A stretch of 64,000 nucleotides of DNA from Caballeronia sp. SEWSISQ10-4 2. GTDB taxonomy: Bacteria; Pseudomonadota; Gammaproteobacteria; Burkholderiales; Burkholderiaceae. The notes beneath the pieces are model-generated. The model was not told the DNA's origin, searched no databases, and saw only the letters and a list, made by a program, of their open reading frames with translations. Position 1 is the first letter of the stretch. Every line of letters begins with the position of its first letter. Where the stretch lies: positions 62,001-126,000 of the forward strand of contig NZ_JALPRJ010000006.1 in NCBI RefSeq assembly GCF_030464885.1. The letters run 5' to 3'. Below are positions 55,188 through 63,368 of the stretch, piece by piece. The position numbers and the translations under genes were made by a program.

Positions 55188-56174
55188 ATGAAACTTGCCA
55201 CGCTGAAGGACGGTACGCGCGACGGCCAACTGGTCGTTGTATCGCGAGATTTGCGCACGGCGGCCATTGCCGACGCGATCGTGCCGACGCTGCAACGCGC
55301 GCTGGACGACTGGACTTTCTACGCGCCGCAATTGCTGGATCTCTCGGATTCGCTGAACCAGGGCCGCGCGCGCCACTCGTTCGCCTTCGATCCGAAAGCG
55401 TGCATGGCGCCGCTTGCCCGTGCCTTCCAATGGGCCGACGGTTCCGCCTACGTGAACCATGTCGAACTCGTGCGCCGCGCGCGCAACGCGGAAATGCCGC
55501 CCGAATTCTGGACCGATCCGCTGATGTACCAGGGCGGCGGCGACGATCTGCTGGGTCCCACGGACGATATCGTGTGTGCATCGGAGGCCTATGGGATCGA
55601 CTTCGAAGCCGAAGTGGCCGTGATCACGACCGACGTGCCGATGACCGTCAAACCCGCCGACGCGCTCAGGCACGTCCGCCTCCTGATGCTGGTCAACGAT
55701 GTCTCGCTGCGCAACCTGGTGCCCGCGGAACTCGGCAAAGGTTTCGGCTTTTTCCAGAGCAAGCCGGCCACGGCGTTTTCGCCGGTCGCGGTCACCCCGG
55801 ACGAGCTCGGTGACGCCTGGCGCGAAGGCCGCGTGCATCGGCCGATGATCGTGCATTGGAACGGCAAGAAAGTCGGCCAGCCCGATTGCGGCACGGACAT
55901 GGTGTTCAACTTCGGCCAGTTGATCGCGCACGCGGCTAAAACCCGCAACGTGCGCGCGGGATCGATTGTTGGATCAGGCACTGTCTCGAACAAGGATACG
56001 AAGCGCGGTTATTGCTGTATCGCCGAGAAGCGCTGCCTGGAAACCATCGAACACGGCGCACCGTCGACGGAATTCATGAAGTTTGGCGACAGCGTGAAGA
56101 TCGAAATGTTCGATGAAGCCGGCAAGTCGATCTTCGGTGCAATCGATCAGGCGGTTGTCGCGCTCAACGAATAA
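55188..56174 (+). CDS. Fumarylacetoacetate hydrolase family protein
   Basis: 328 aa. The FAH fold is seen in DPLMYQGGGDDLLGPTDDIVCASEAYGIDFEAEVAVITTDVPM, whose Glu/Asp residues bind the catalytic metal, and in the C-terminal VRAGSIVGSGTVSNKD. It hydrolyses C-C bonds of beta-diketo acids or tautomerises them. The 328-residue length fits the subgroup annotated as FAH-family in Burkholderia, shorter than true fumarylacetoacetase (about 430). It diverges from an IclR regulator. Confidence 0.88.
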   Translation: MKLATLKDGTRDGQLVVVSRDLRTAAIADAIVPTLQRALDDWTFYAPQLLDLSDSLNQGRARHSFAFDPKACMAPLARAFQWADGSAYVNHVELVRRARNAEMPPEFWTDPLMYQGGGDDLLGPTDDIVCASEAYGIDFEAEVAVITTDVPMTVKPADALRHVRLLMLVNDVSLRNLVPAELGKGFGFFQSKPATAFSPVAVTPDELGDAWREGRVHRPMIVHWNGKKVGQPDCGTDMVFNFGQLIAHAAKTRNVRAGSIVGSGTVSNKDTKRGYCCIAEKRCLETIEHGAPSTEFMKFGDSVKIEMFDEAGKSIFGAIDQAVVALNE

Positions 56175-56297
56175 CTGGCTCCTTCAGTAACGGGTTTCGC
56201 CCGATGCGCCCGAATGCTGCACCGCCCTACACTTAGGCGCATTGCGTCGAACGCTCACAAAAAACTGCGTCGGCGCCCCCATAACAAGGAGACTTCG

Positions 56298-57476
56298 ATG
56301 CAGTCAGGCGGCGGATGGGGAACGGCGTTCAGGCAGTTGGCGGCGGGTGTTTTGATCACACTTTCAACGGCGGCCTGGGCCCAGACGCCGCATGTGAAGA
56401 TCGGGCTGGTGTTGTCGCTGACGGGGCCGGCCGCGTCGCTCGGCATTCCGGCGCGCGATACCGTCGCGTTGCTGCCAAAGGAAATGGGCGGGCGTCCGGT
56501 GGATTACATCATTCTCGACGACGCTTCCGACACCACGCAAGCCGTCCAGACCACGAAGAAGCTGATCTCCGAAAATCACGTGGACGCGATCATCGGTTCA
56601 TCGATTACGCCGAATTCGCTCGCCATGATCGATATCGTCGCCGATGGCCAGACGCCGATGATCTCGCTGGCGTCGTCCTCGAAGATCATTGAACCCGTGG
56701 ATGCCAAGCGCCATTGGGTCTTCAAAACACCGCAAACCGACGCGATGATGGCATCGGCCATCGCAGAACATGCGAGCAACCATGGCGTGAAAACGATGGC
56801 GTTCATCGGTCAGGCCGACGCGCTCGGCGAGACCTTTTACGCGGAGGTATCGAAGTTCGCGCAGCTTCACAAGATCACGATGGTGGAGAGCGAGCGCTTC
56901 AATCGGACGGACACCAGCGTGACCGGACAGGTGCTGAAGATCCTGGCTGCAAAGCCGGACGCGGTGGTCGTGGGCGCAGCGGGAACACCCGCCGCGTTGC
57001 CGCCAAAGACGTTGATAGAACGCGGCTACAAGGGCACGATTTATCATAATCACGGCACGGGTAACCGCGACTTCCTGCGCGTGTGCGGTGCGGATTGCAA
57101 CGGCACGTTCCTGCCGACAAGCCCGGTTCTCGTCGCCTCGCAATTGCCAGACGATCATCCGGCGAAACATCTCGCGCTCGAGTACATCAAACTGTACGAA
57201 TCGAAATACGGCGCGGGGTCGGTATCGGCGTTTGGCTCGTATGCTTGGGACGCGGGCATGTTGCTGAACCGCGCGGTGCCGATTGCGTTAAAAGCGGGTG
57301 CGCCGGGCACGCCCGAGTTTCGCGGCGCGTTGCGCGACGCGCTGGAAAGCACGAAAAATTTTGCGGACTCGAACGGCCTCGTCAACATGACGCCAAACGA
57401 TCATATCGGTCTCGATCAACGTGCCCGCGTGATCGCGAAGATCGAGAACGGCAAGTGGATTTATCAACCGCGTTGA
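56298..57476 (+). CDS. Branched-chain amino acid-type ABC transporter substrate-binding protein
   Basis: 392 aa from the ATG at 56298 (AAGGAG 8 nt upstream). Signal peptide FRQLAAGVLITLSTAAWA, then the Peripla_BP_6 core: VKIGLVLSLTGPAASLGIPARDTVALLP, SSSKIIEPVDAKRHWVFKTPQTD, AFIGQADALGE and FGSYAWDAGMLL. This class also binds aromatic acids and short amides. No livHMGF genes follow, so it is an orphan that must use a permease from elsewhere or act as a sensor. It lies between the FAH-family and crotonase genes. Confidence 0.9.
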   Translation: MQSGGGWGTAFRQLAAGVLITLSTAAWAQTPHVKIGLVLSLTGPAASLGIPARDTVALLPKEMGGRPVDYIILDDASDTTQAVQTTKKLISENHVDAIIGSSITPNSLAMIDIVADGQTPMISLASSSKIIEPVDAKRHWVFKTPQTDAMMASAIAEHASNHGVKTMAFIGQADALGETFYAEVSKFAQLHKITMVESERFNRTDTSVTGQVLKILAAKPDAVVVGAAGTPAALPPKTLIERGYKGTIYHNHGTGNRDFLRVCGADCNGTFLPTSPVLVASQLPDDHPAKHLALEYIKLYESKYGAGSVSAFGSYAWDAGMLLNRAVPIALKAGAPGTPEFRGALRDALESTKNFADSNGLVNMTPNDHIGLDQRARVIAKIENGKWIYQPR

Positions 57477-57500
57477 TCCTCCTTTAGCTGAGGCACGACC

Positions 57501-58328
57501 ATGAGCGACTTATCTCTCTACGCGCATTACACATCGCTGGAATTGCGGCGGCACGATCACGGCGTGCTCGAAATCGTGATGAATGGCGCGGGCGCGAACA
57601 GGAGCGGGCTCGCCACCGCCGATGCAAACATGCATCGCGAACTCGCGGATATCTGGCGTGATATCGATCGCGATCCGGATACGCGCGTGGCGCTGATTCG
57701 CGGCGAAGGGAAGGGTTTTTCGGCGGGTGGCGACCTGGATCTGGTCGAACAGATGGCCTCGGATTTCGAGGTCCGTGCGCGGGTCTGGCGCGAAGCGCGC
57801 GATCTCGTTTATAACGTGATTAACTGCAGCAAACCGATCGTCTCGGCGATGCACGGCCCGGCGGTCGGCGCAGGGCTCGTGGCGGGCCTTCTCGCCGATA
57901 TTTCCATCGCGGCGAAAACGGCGCGCATTATCGATGGTCATACGCGGCTCGGCGTGGCTGCCGGCGATCACGCCGCGATTGTGTGGCCGTTGCTGTGCGG
58001 CATGGCGAAAGCGAAGTATTACCTGCTGTTGTGCGAACCGGTCAGCGGCGAGGAAGCGGAGCGGATCGGTTTGGTGTCGCTGGCGGTGGATGAGATCGAA
58101 TTGCTGCCGAAAGCAGTTGAAGTTGCGAATCGTCTGGCGCAAGGTTCGCAGACAGCAATCCGCTGGACCAAATACGCGCTGAACAACTGGCTGCGAACGG
58201 CCGGTCCCGCCTTCGATACTTCGCTGGCACTCGAATTCATGGGCTTTTCCGGGCCCGATGTGCAAGAAGGGATCAAGTCGCTGCGCGAGCGGCGCGCGCC
58301 GGATTTCCCGGGCGGATCGCCGTTCTAG
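57501..58328 (+). CDS. Enoyl-CoA hydratase/isomerase family protein
   Basis: 275 aa crotonase. Oxyanion-hole segments [12 protein letters not shown] (about 74-85) and [20 protein letters not shown] (about 119-138); [24 protein letters not shown] supplies the later active-site helix. The usual first-hole CAGAD is SAGGD here. Substrate unknown. It lies 24 nt after the solute-binding protein, in an apparent FAH-SBP-ECH operon under the IclR regulator, which suggests catabolism of an imported acid via a CoA ester. Confidence 0.88.
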   Translation: MSDLSLYAHYTSLELRRHDHGVLEIVMNGAGANRSGLATADANMHRELADIWRDIDRDPDTRVALIRGEGKGFSAGGDLDLVEQMASDFEVRARVWREARDLVYNVINCSKPIVSAMHGPAVGAGLVAGLLADISIAAKTARIIDGHTRLGVAAGDHAAIVWPLLCGMAKAKYYLLLCEPVSGEEAERIGLVSLAVDEIELLPKAVEVANRLAQGSQTAIRWTKYALNNWLRTAGPAFDTSLALEFMGFSGPDVQEGIKSLRERRAPDFPGGSPF

Positions 58329-58390
58329 ATGTGCATCGAATCTTTTGTGGTTTCCCTCATATGTTCTCGCAGCACCAAGGAGAAAGTCTC

Positions 58391-59104
58391 ATGACCGATA
58401 CGCCCGGTGGTACGCCGCCCTTTGGAAGTTTCTCCGGCATGACCGGTTTCTCACAGGGCGACATGATGGAAAAGATGTGGGACATGATGAAGCTGAACCC
58501 GTTTGCGGCCGCCACGGGTGGATCCCCATCGCTTTCGATGATGTCCGACATGCTCGCGCCGCTCACGAACGTCGAGGAGCTCGATAAACGCATCAAAGAC
58601 ATGCGCGCGGTCGAGCAATGGCTGAAGCTCAATCTGAACATGCTCCAATCGGCCATTCAGGCTCTGGAAGTGCAGCGCGCGACGCTCGCGACGCTGCGTG
58701 CGTTCGGCGCGTACGCGCAGTCGTCGGTGGAGAATGCGCAGGCTTCGTCGGCTTCGTCGTCGGCTGCTACGGCGTGGCCTGCGCCGCCGCAGGAAAAGCC
58801 GAAGGCGGAAGCGGAGCCGAGCACAGCCGCGCCCAATGAGGCCGGCGTGAACGACGCGTCATTCGATCCCTCCGGCTGGTGGAACATGCTTCAGTCGCAA
58901 TTCAACAGTCTCGCAACCCTGGCGATGGCGCAGCAGCACGCCGGCGCTGCGGCTCCCAGCATGAGCACGGATGAAGACGAGAACGGCGACGATGACGATG
59001 ACGACGTCGAACCGCCCGAAGCCGAGGCGCCGCCCGCTGCAAAGAAAGCCGCAGCGAAGAAAGCGCCCGCCAGGAAAGCGGCGGCCCGAAAAAAGCCGCT
59101 TTGA
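58391..59104 (+). CDS. phaM: PhaM family polyhydroxyalkanoate granule regulatory protein
   Basis: 237 aa from the ATG at 58391 (AAGGAG 8 nt upstream). The conserved N-terminal core is DMMEKMWDMMKLNPFAA and MLAPLTNVEELDKRIKDMRAVEQWLKLNLNMLQSAIQALEVQRATLATLRAF; a variable acidic middle (EDENGDDDDDDVEPPEAEAP) and a histone-like C-terminal tail of AAKK/PARKAAARKK repeats follow. In Ralstonia PhaM binds PHB synthase and DNA and distributes granules to daughter cells. The acid-plus-basic-tail layout here agrees with that role. Confidence 0.9.
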   Translation: MTDTPGGTPPFGSFSGMTGFSQGDMMEKMWDMMKLNPFAAATGGSPSLSMMSDMLAPLTNVEELDKRIKDMRAVEQWLKLNLNMLQSAIQALEVQRATLATLRAFGAYAQSSVENAQASSASSSAATAWPAPPQEKPKAEAEPSTAAPNEAGVNDASFDPSGWWNMLQSQFNSLATLAMAQQHAGAAAPSMSTDEDENGDDDDDDVEPPEAEAPPAAKKAAAKKAPARKAAARKKPL

Positions 59105-59145
59105 TGCTTGCTTAAAGGGGGCTACGGCGCGGTAGAAAGGTCAAT

Positions 59146-59760
59146 CTACTGCGCCGCGCCGTTGGCGAGCAACTGGTTGCGCAAGCCCGGCGCCGACGTA
59201 CGCGGATCGAGCCAGATCGCAAAGAACGCGCGAGCGAAATCGTCGCCGGGAATCGAGCCGATGACTTTGTCGCCGGCATAAAACGTCGTGCCGCGTTCAG
59301 GCACGAACACGCCAGTCACATGATCTCCCGGTTGCACGTCCGGGAAGATATCTTCCATCTGCTGTTGCCATTGCGCTGTCTGCTCCCGGCTGGCGACCTT
59401 CAGGCCGTCCATCTCCTCGCGGCCTCTTTTGGCTATCGAGGAGCCCTTGAAAGCGCGCGCATATTCGACATCCACCGCGAGCGGCCGCGCCGCCAGTTCC
59501 TTGCTCGACAAACCCGCCGGCCCGACAAAAAGCTTGGCGTCGTAGATATGCAAACCATACATGCGCAGTTCGCCTTCGCCTTGCATGCGCGCTTGCGGAA
59601 TGGTCTGGCGCACGAGCGCCGTGGTGTCGAAGGCAAATGCCTGAAGGGGCAGTACGAGCAGCACCAGAAGGAGCGCGGCGGCTCGGCGGATCAGACGTGT
59701 TCCAGCGTGAACTGAATGACGTCGGTGTTCGAGTGGGCGAACGCGGCCTCGCAATAACAT
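59146..59760 (-). CDS. Exported chalcone-isomerase-like protein
   Basis: 204 aa from the ATG at 59760; the start is uncertain because it overlaps the end of cfa by 70 nt and a hydrophobic export segment (AAALLLVLLVLPLQAFA) begins only at about residue 27. The domain (ELRMYGLHIYDAKLFVG, VDVEYARAFKGSSIAKRGREEMD, FVPERGTTFYAGDKVIGSIPGDDFARAFFAIWLDPRT) is the bacterial CHI-like fold, which usually binds fatty acids and does not isomerise chalcones. Last gene of the amine oxidase-DUF1365-cfa operon. Confidence 0.8.
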   Translation of the reverse strand: MLLRGRVRPLEHRRHSVHAGTRLIRRAAALLLVLLVLPLQAFAFDTTALVRQTIPQARMQGEGELRMYGLHIYDAKLFVGPAGLSSKELAARPLAVDVEYARAFKGSSIAKRGREEMDGLKVASREQTAQWQQQMEDIFPDVQPGDHVTGVFVPERGTTFYAGDKVIGSIPGDDFARAFFAIWLDPRTSAPGLRNQLLANGAAQ

Positions 59761-60974
59761 AAGTAAAAGTCCCACAAGCAGATGAATTGTTCGTCGAATC
59801 CTTGCGTACGAATCTCGTCTAATTGGTTAACGAATGCATTGCGCCATAACTTGAGTGTGCGTGCATAGTCGCGGCCAAAAGAAAACTGGTTGACCACTTT
59901 CAGCCCGTGACGTTCCGCGGATTGCACGAAGACGGCAGGAGACGGCAGCATACCGCCTGGAAAAATATATTGCTGGATGAAGTCGGTGCTTGTTCTGTAA
60001 CGATCGAACAGCGTGTTGTCGATGGTGATCGTCTGCACGCACGCCCGGCCGCCGCGCTTGAGGTTGCGCTTGAGGCATTCGAAGTAGTTGGGCCAGTATT
60101 CCTCGCCCACGGCTTCGAACATTTCTATCGATGCAATGGCGTCGAACTGGCCGTGGGCATCGCGGTAGTCCTGAAGGCGCAAGTTGGCTCGTTCAGCGAG
60201 GCCCGCGTCCGCCAGACGCTGCTGCGCGTAAGCGAGTTGTTCGGTGGACAGTGTAAGGCCGGTAATACTCGCTTTCGCCTCGCTTGCAGCAAGCTCGGCG
60301 AAACCACCCCAGCCGCAGCCGATTTCCAGCACGTTCAGATTGACGCCATCGAGCTTCAATTCGTTCAGCAGCCGCCGGTATTTCGCGCGCTGCGCGTCAG
60401 CGAGTGTCTGGTCGGGAGAGCCGTCGAAGAGCGCGCTCGAATAGCTCATCGTGCTGTCGAGCCACAGCTTGTAGAACGCATTGCCAAGATCGTAATGTGC
60501 GTGGACGTTGCGCTGGCTGCCTTCCTTCGTGTTCGCATTGCGCAGATGTCGGAGGCGATTCGTCAGCTTGCCGAACCATGAGCCGTAGATCACCGCTTCA
60601 ATTGTCGTGCGGTTGCGGACCATGATGTCGAGCAGTGCGGCGAGGTCATCGGTGTGCCAGTCGCCGGCCAGATACGTTTCAGCAAAGCCGATATCGCCGC
60701 TCTTCAGCGCCGCCGCGCACACATTCCAGTTGGTTAGCACGACACGCGCGTATGGCGGGTTGCCGCCGGCGTCGGGCGCTTGTCCGTAGCGGCGCGTGGT
60801 GCCGTCGGGGAGGTGGACATCGAGGACGCCGTATTTGAGCTGGTTCAGCAACCTGAGCACCACGCGCGCAGCCGCGGGTTTGCGCAGCGCGCGATGGGTC
60901 CGAAGCAAAGGCAGAATGAACCACGATGCCAGCGGATTACGAAGCGATGAAGAAGTGGAGGGCTGTGTCGACAT
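59691..60974 (-). CDS. cfa: Cyclopropane-fatty-acyl-phospholipid synthase family protein
   Basis: 427 aa from the ATG at 60974 (AGGTGA 7 nt upstream). SAM-dependent methyltransferase: N-terminal lipid-binding part, SAM motif LNVLEIGCGWGGFAELAA, ERANLRLQDYRD, the catalytic region FDAIASIEMFEAVGEEYW and YIFPGGMLPS. It adds a methylene group to unsaturated acyl chains of membrane phospholipids. In this type of cluster (flavoprotein, DUF1365, cfa) some members instead make other modified lipids, so the exact product is open. Confidence 0.93.
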   Translation of the reverse strand: MSTQPSTSSSLRNPLASWFILPLLRTHRALRKPAAARVVLRLLNQLKYGVLDVHLPDGTTRRYGQAPDAGGNPPYARVVLTNWNVCAAALKSGDIGFAETYLAGDWHTDDLAALLDIMVRNRTTIEAVIYGSWFGKLTNRLRHLRNANTKEGSQRNVHAHYDLGNAFYKLWLDSTMSYSSALFDGSPDQTLADAQRAKYRRLLNELKLDGVNLNVLEIGCGWGGFAELAASEAKASITGLTLSTEQLAYAQQRLADAGLAERANLRLQDYRDAHGQFDAIASIEMFEAVGEEYWPNYFECLKRNLKRGGRACVQTITIDNTLFDRYRTSTDFIQQYIFPGGMLPSPAVFVQSAERHGLKVVNQFSFGRDYARTLKLWRNAFVNQLDEIRTQGFDEQFICLWDFYLCYCEAAFAHSNTDVIQFTLEHV

Positions 60975-60981
60975 TTGCAAG

Positions 60982-61812
60982 TCACCTGGTCGGCAGTTCG
61001 GCCCGCTCGTGCGAGACATTCGCGCACGGCGGAGCGGGTTTGCTCAGGAACGGCACGCGCTTGAAGAACAGCTTCAGCGCCTGCCAATGGATTCTCGCGA
61101 CGACACCAAACGTCATCAGCGGATAACCGAAGAACACGCGCAGCACGTTGCGGGCGTTGAGTGGACACGCGTTCCCCGCGATGCTGGTCAGCAGCAGCGG
61201 ACCCTCGCCGTCGTCGTAATCGATGCGCGCCAGCGAGCGCAGCGGCTTGCCGCATGTCGGCGATGCAAACATGAAGCGGAACGTGTAGTGCCCCTGCACC
61301 TTGCAGAACGGCGATACGTAGAAGACCTTGCGCGCGGTGAGCGACTCGCCGTTCCGAATGCCGCCGGCGGGATCGAGCAGATAGCAGTGGCGCTCGCCGA
61401 ACGTGTTGTTCACTTCGCAGACCACGGCGCGCAACGATCCGTCCGCGCGCTCGCAAAACCAGAAGCTGACAGGGTTGAAGACGTATCCGAGCACGCGCGG
61501 GAACGTGTGCAGGAAGATCTCGCCGGTGGCGTCGTGGATGCCGTTTTCATGCAGCGTCGATTCGATCCATTGCAGCGCCGTTTGTCCTTGGGCGCCGTGA
61601 TCGCTGTCGTAAAAGCTCAGCAAACCGAAGCGATTGGTCGCGAATAAAAGCGAGTTTTTATGTGCGCCCCGAGCGAGTCGTGCAGTGCGGGCACGAAGCG
61701 GCAGCCGCAACGTGTACACGCCGTAGGCGAAAGCGTTGCGTGCTGGGCGCAGCCGCTTGTGGCGCACAGAACCGACGAGCAGCAGGTCGGGGGTATCGAA
61801 GGGCGTGCTCAT
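60982..61812 (-). CDS. DUF1365 family protein
   Basis: 276 aa. Typical blocks: GSVRHKRLRPARNAFAYGVYTLRLPL, GEIFLHTFPRVLGYVFNPVSFWFCERADGSLRAVVCEVNNTFGERHCYLL and VFYVSPFCKVQGHYTFRF. The function is unproven, but it is almost always found beside an FAD amine oxidase-like protein and a cfa-type methyltransferase. It begins inside the amine oxidase stop (ATGA) and ends 7 nt before cfa. Confidence 0.92.
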   Translation of the reverse strand: MSTPFDTPDLLLVGSVRHKRLRPARNAFAYGVYTLRLPLRARTARLARGAHKNSLLFATNRFGLLSFYDSDHGAQGQTALQWIESTLHENGIHDATGEIFLHTFPRVLGYVFNPVSFWFCERADGSLRAVVCEVNNTFGERHCYLLDPAGGIRNGESLTARKVFYVSPFCKVQGHYTFRFMFASPTCGKPLRSLARIDYDDGEGPLLLTSIAGNACPLNARNVLRVFFGYPLMTFGVVARIHWQALKLFFKRVPFLSKPAPPCANVSHERAELPTR

Positions 61813-63104
61813 GCTGCATGCGCCGGTGCGTTACGGCTCAGTGCAGCGATGGCCGTCAGCTTCGCGGCCGCGTCCAGTCCCGACGTCAGGCCATCCTCGT
61901 GGAATCCGTAACCGGTCCACGCGCCCGCGAACCATGTGTTGCGCACGCCTTGCATCGACGGCAAGGCGCGTTGAGCCTGCACGGCGGTTTGATCGAAGAC
62001 GGGATGGCTGTAGGCGAACTCACGCATCACTGTGTCGCGACGCGGCTCGCGCACCGGATTGAGCGAGACGATTACCGGCGTCTTGAACGGCAGCGGTTGT
62101 AGCTTGTTGATGAGGTAATGCACGCATAGCTGCGGTTCGCCGCCAAGTTCCCCGGCGCGGCTTTCATAGTTCCATGCCGACCACGCGCGTTGTGCCGGCA
62201 ACAGCAGCGCGTCTGTGTGCAGCACCGCGCGATTCGACGCGTAGCCAATCGCGCCGAGCGTGGCCGATTCGTCGCGCGAGGGATCGGCGAGGAGCGCCAG
62301 CGCCTGATCGCTGTGGCAGGCGAGCACGACGTGATCGAAGTGTTCAATTCCCCGCGTGCTTTTGACCTCAACGCCCAACGCGCTGCGTCTCACTGATTTC
62401 ACGGGCGCACAAATACGGGCATCGCAGATTGCGGGCAACATCCGCCGCACGTATTCGCGCGCGCCGCCGTTGACCGTGTGCCATTGCGGCCGGTCGTTGA
62501 CTTGCAGTAGCCCGTGGTTATGACAAAAGCGGATCAACGTGCCGATGGGAAACGCCATCATCTGCGATGTCGAACACGACCAGATCGCACCGATCATCGG
62601 CAGCAGGTACCAGTCGCGAAACGCCGTCGAAAACTTTTCGCGTTCGAGGAAAGTGCTCACAGGCTCGGCGAGTTGGATGTCCTGGCCTGCCCGGACGAGT
62701 GCGGTGGTCGCGCGGTTGAAGCGCAGGATATCGGCGAGCATGCGCAGGAACGCCGGGCGCAGCAGATTGCGACGCTGCGTGAAGACCGTGTTCAGATCGC
62801 TGCCTGCCCACTCCAGCCGACGGTCCGTCAGCGATACGGAGAACGACATATCGGTTGCGGTAGTGGGGACGTCGAGTTCTTCAAAAAGCTTCACCAGGTT
62901 CGGATAAGTGCGGTGATTGAAGACCAGGAAGCCCGTATCCACGCCGTGCGTGATGCCATCGAGTGTCACGTCCACCGTGTTTGTGTGACCGCCGAAGTAG
63001 CCGTTGGCCTCGAACAGCGTTACGTCGATACCCGCCTTGGCCCGCGCCAGCCGGTACGCGCACGCCAGTCCCGAAATCCCCGCTCCGATTACCGCAACTT
63101 TCAT
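61809..63104 (-). CDS. FAD-dependent amine oxidase-like flavoprotein
   Basis: 431 aa. The N-terminal dinucleotide-binding motif VIGAGISGLACAYRLARA, then LFEANGYFGGHTNTVDV and the C-terminal FAGAWTGYGFHEDGLTSGLDAA, which closes over FAD. It resembles predicted NAD/FAD proteins linked to cfa clusters and the phytoene desaturase/amine oxidase fold; it probably oxidises a lipid intermediate. First gene of the operon; SD GGAG before the ATG. It diverges from the MerR-type regulator at 63369. Confidence 0.9.
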   Translation of the reverse strand: MKVAVIGAGISGLACAYRLARAKAGIDVTLFEANGYFGGHTNTVDVTLDGITHGVDTGFLVFNHRTYPNLVKLFEELDVPTTATDMSFSVSLTDRRLEWAGSDLNTVFTQRRNLLRPAFLRMLADILRFNRATTALVRAGQDIQLAEPVSTFLEREKFSTAFRDWYLLPMIGAIWSCSTSQMMAFPIGTLIRFCHNHGLLQVNDRPQWHTVNGGAREYVRRMLPAICDARICAPVKSVRRSALGVEVKSTRGIEHFDHVVLACHSDQALALLADPSRDESATLGAIGYASNRAVLHTDALLLPAQRAWSAWNYESRAGELGGEPQLCVHYLINKLQPLPFKTPVIVSLNPVREPRRDTVMREFAYSHPVFDQTAVQAQRALPSMQGVRNTWFAGAWTGYGFHEDGLTSGLDAAAKLTAIAALSRNAPAHAA

Positions 63105-63368
63105 GACGTTGCTCCGTGTGTCTTTGTCTTTTGTGTTCCGAACGGCGCGCGGTTGCTCATGCCGTGTTCAAGGTGATTTACGCAATCCCTGTCGCGATGG
63201 ATGCAGCCAGTCGGAATTAAACGGCCATTCCTTGACTACATTTTGTCCATCAAAAACACAAAAATTCGTCTATGATAAGTAATGTAAGAATCGTTGTTAG
63301 CGTTTGTGCATATTAGAGTTTAAGCATATTTTCTTCACTGCTCGATCGATGCGTATGAGGGTTTGTCC
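63105..63368. promoter_or_regulatory. Divergent control region of the lipid cluster and its MerR-type regulator
   Basis: The right half (63225-63345) is very AT-rich for this genome. A 9-bp word tttgtccat occurs at 63242-63250 and again at 63362-63370, where it overlaps the regulator's start codon. These may be half-sites for the regulator. I could not fix -35/-10 elements with confidence. No gene is present. Confidence 0.45.
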
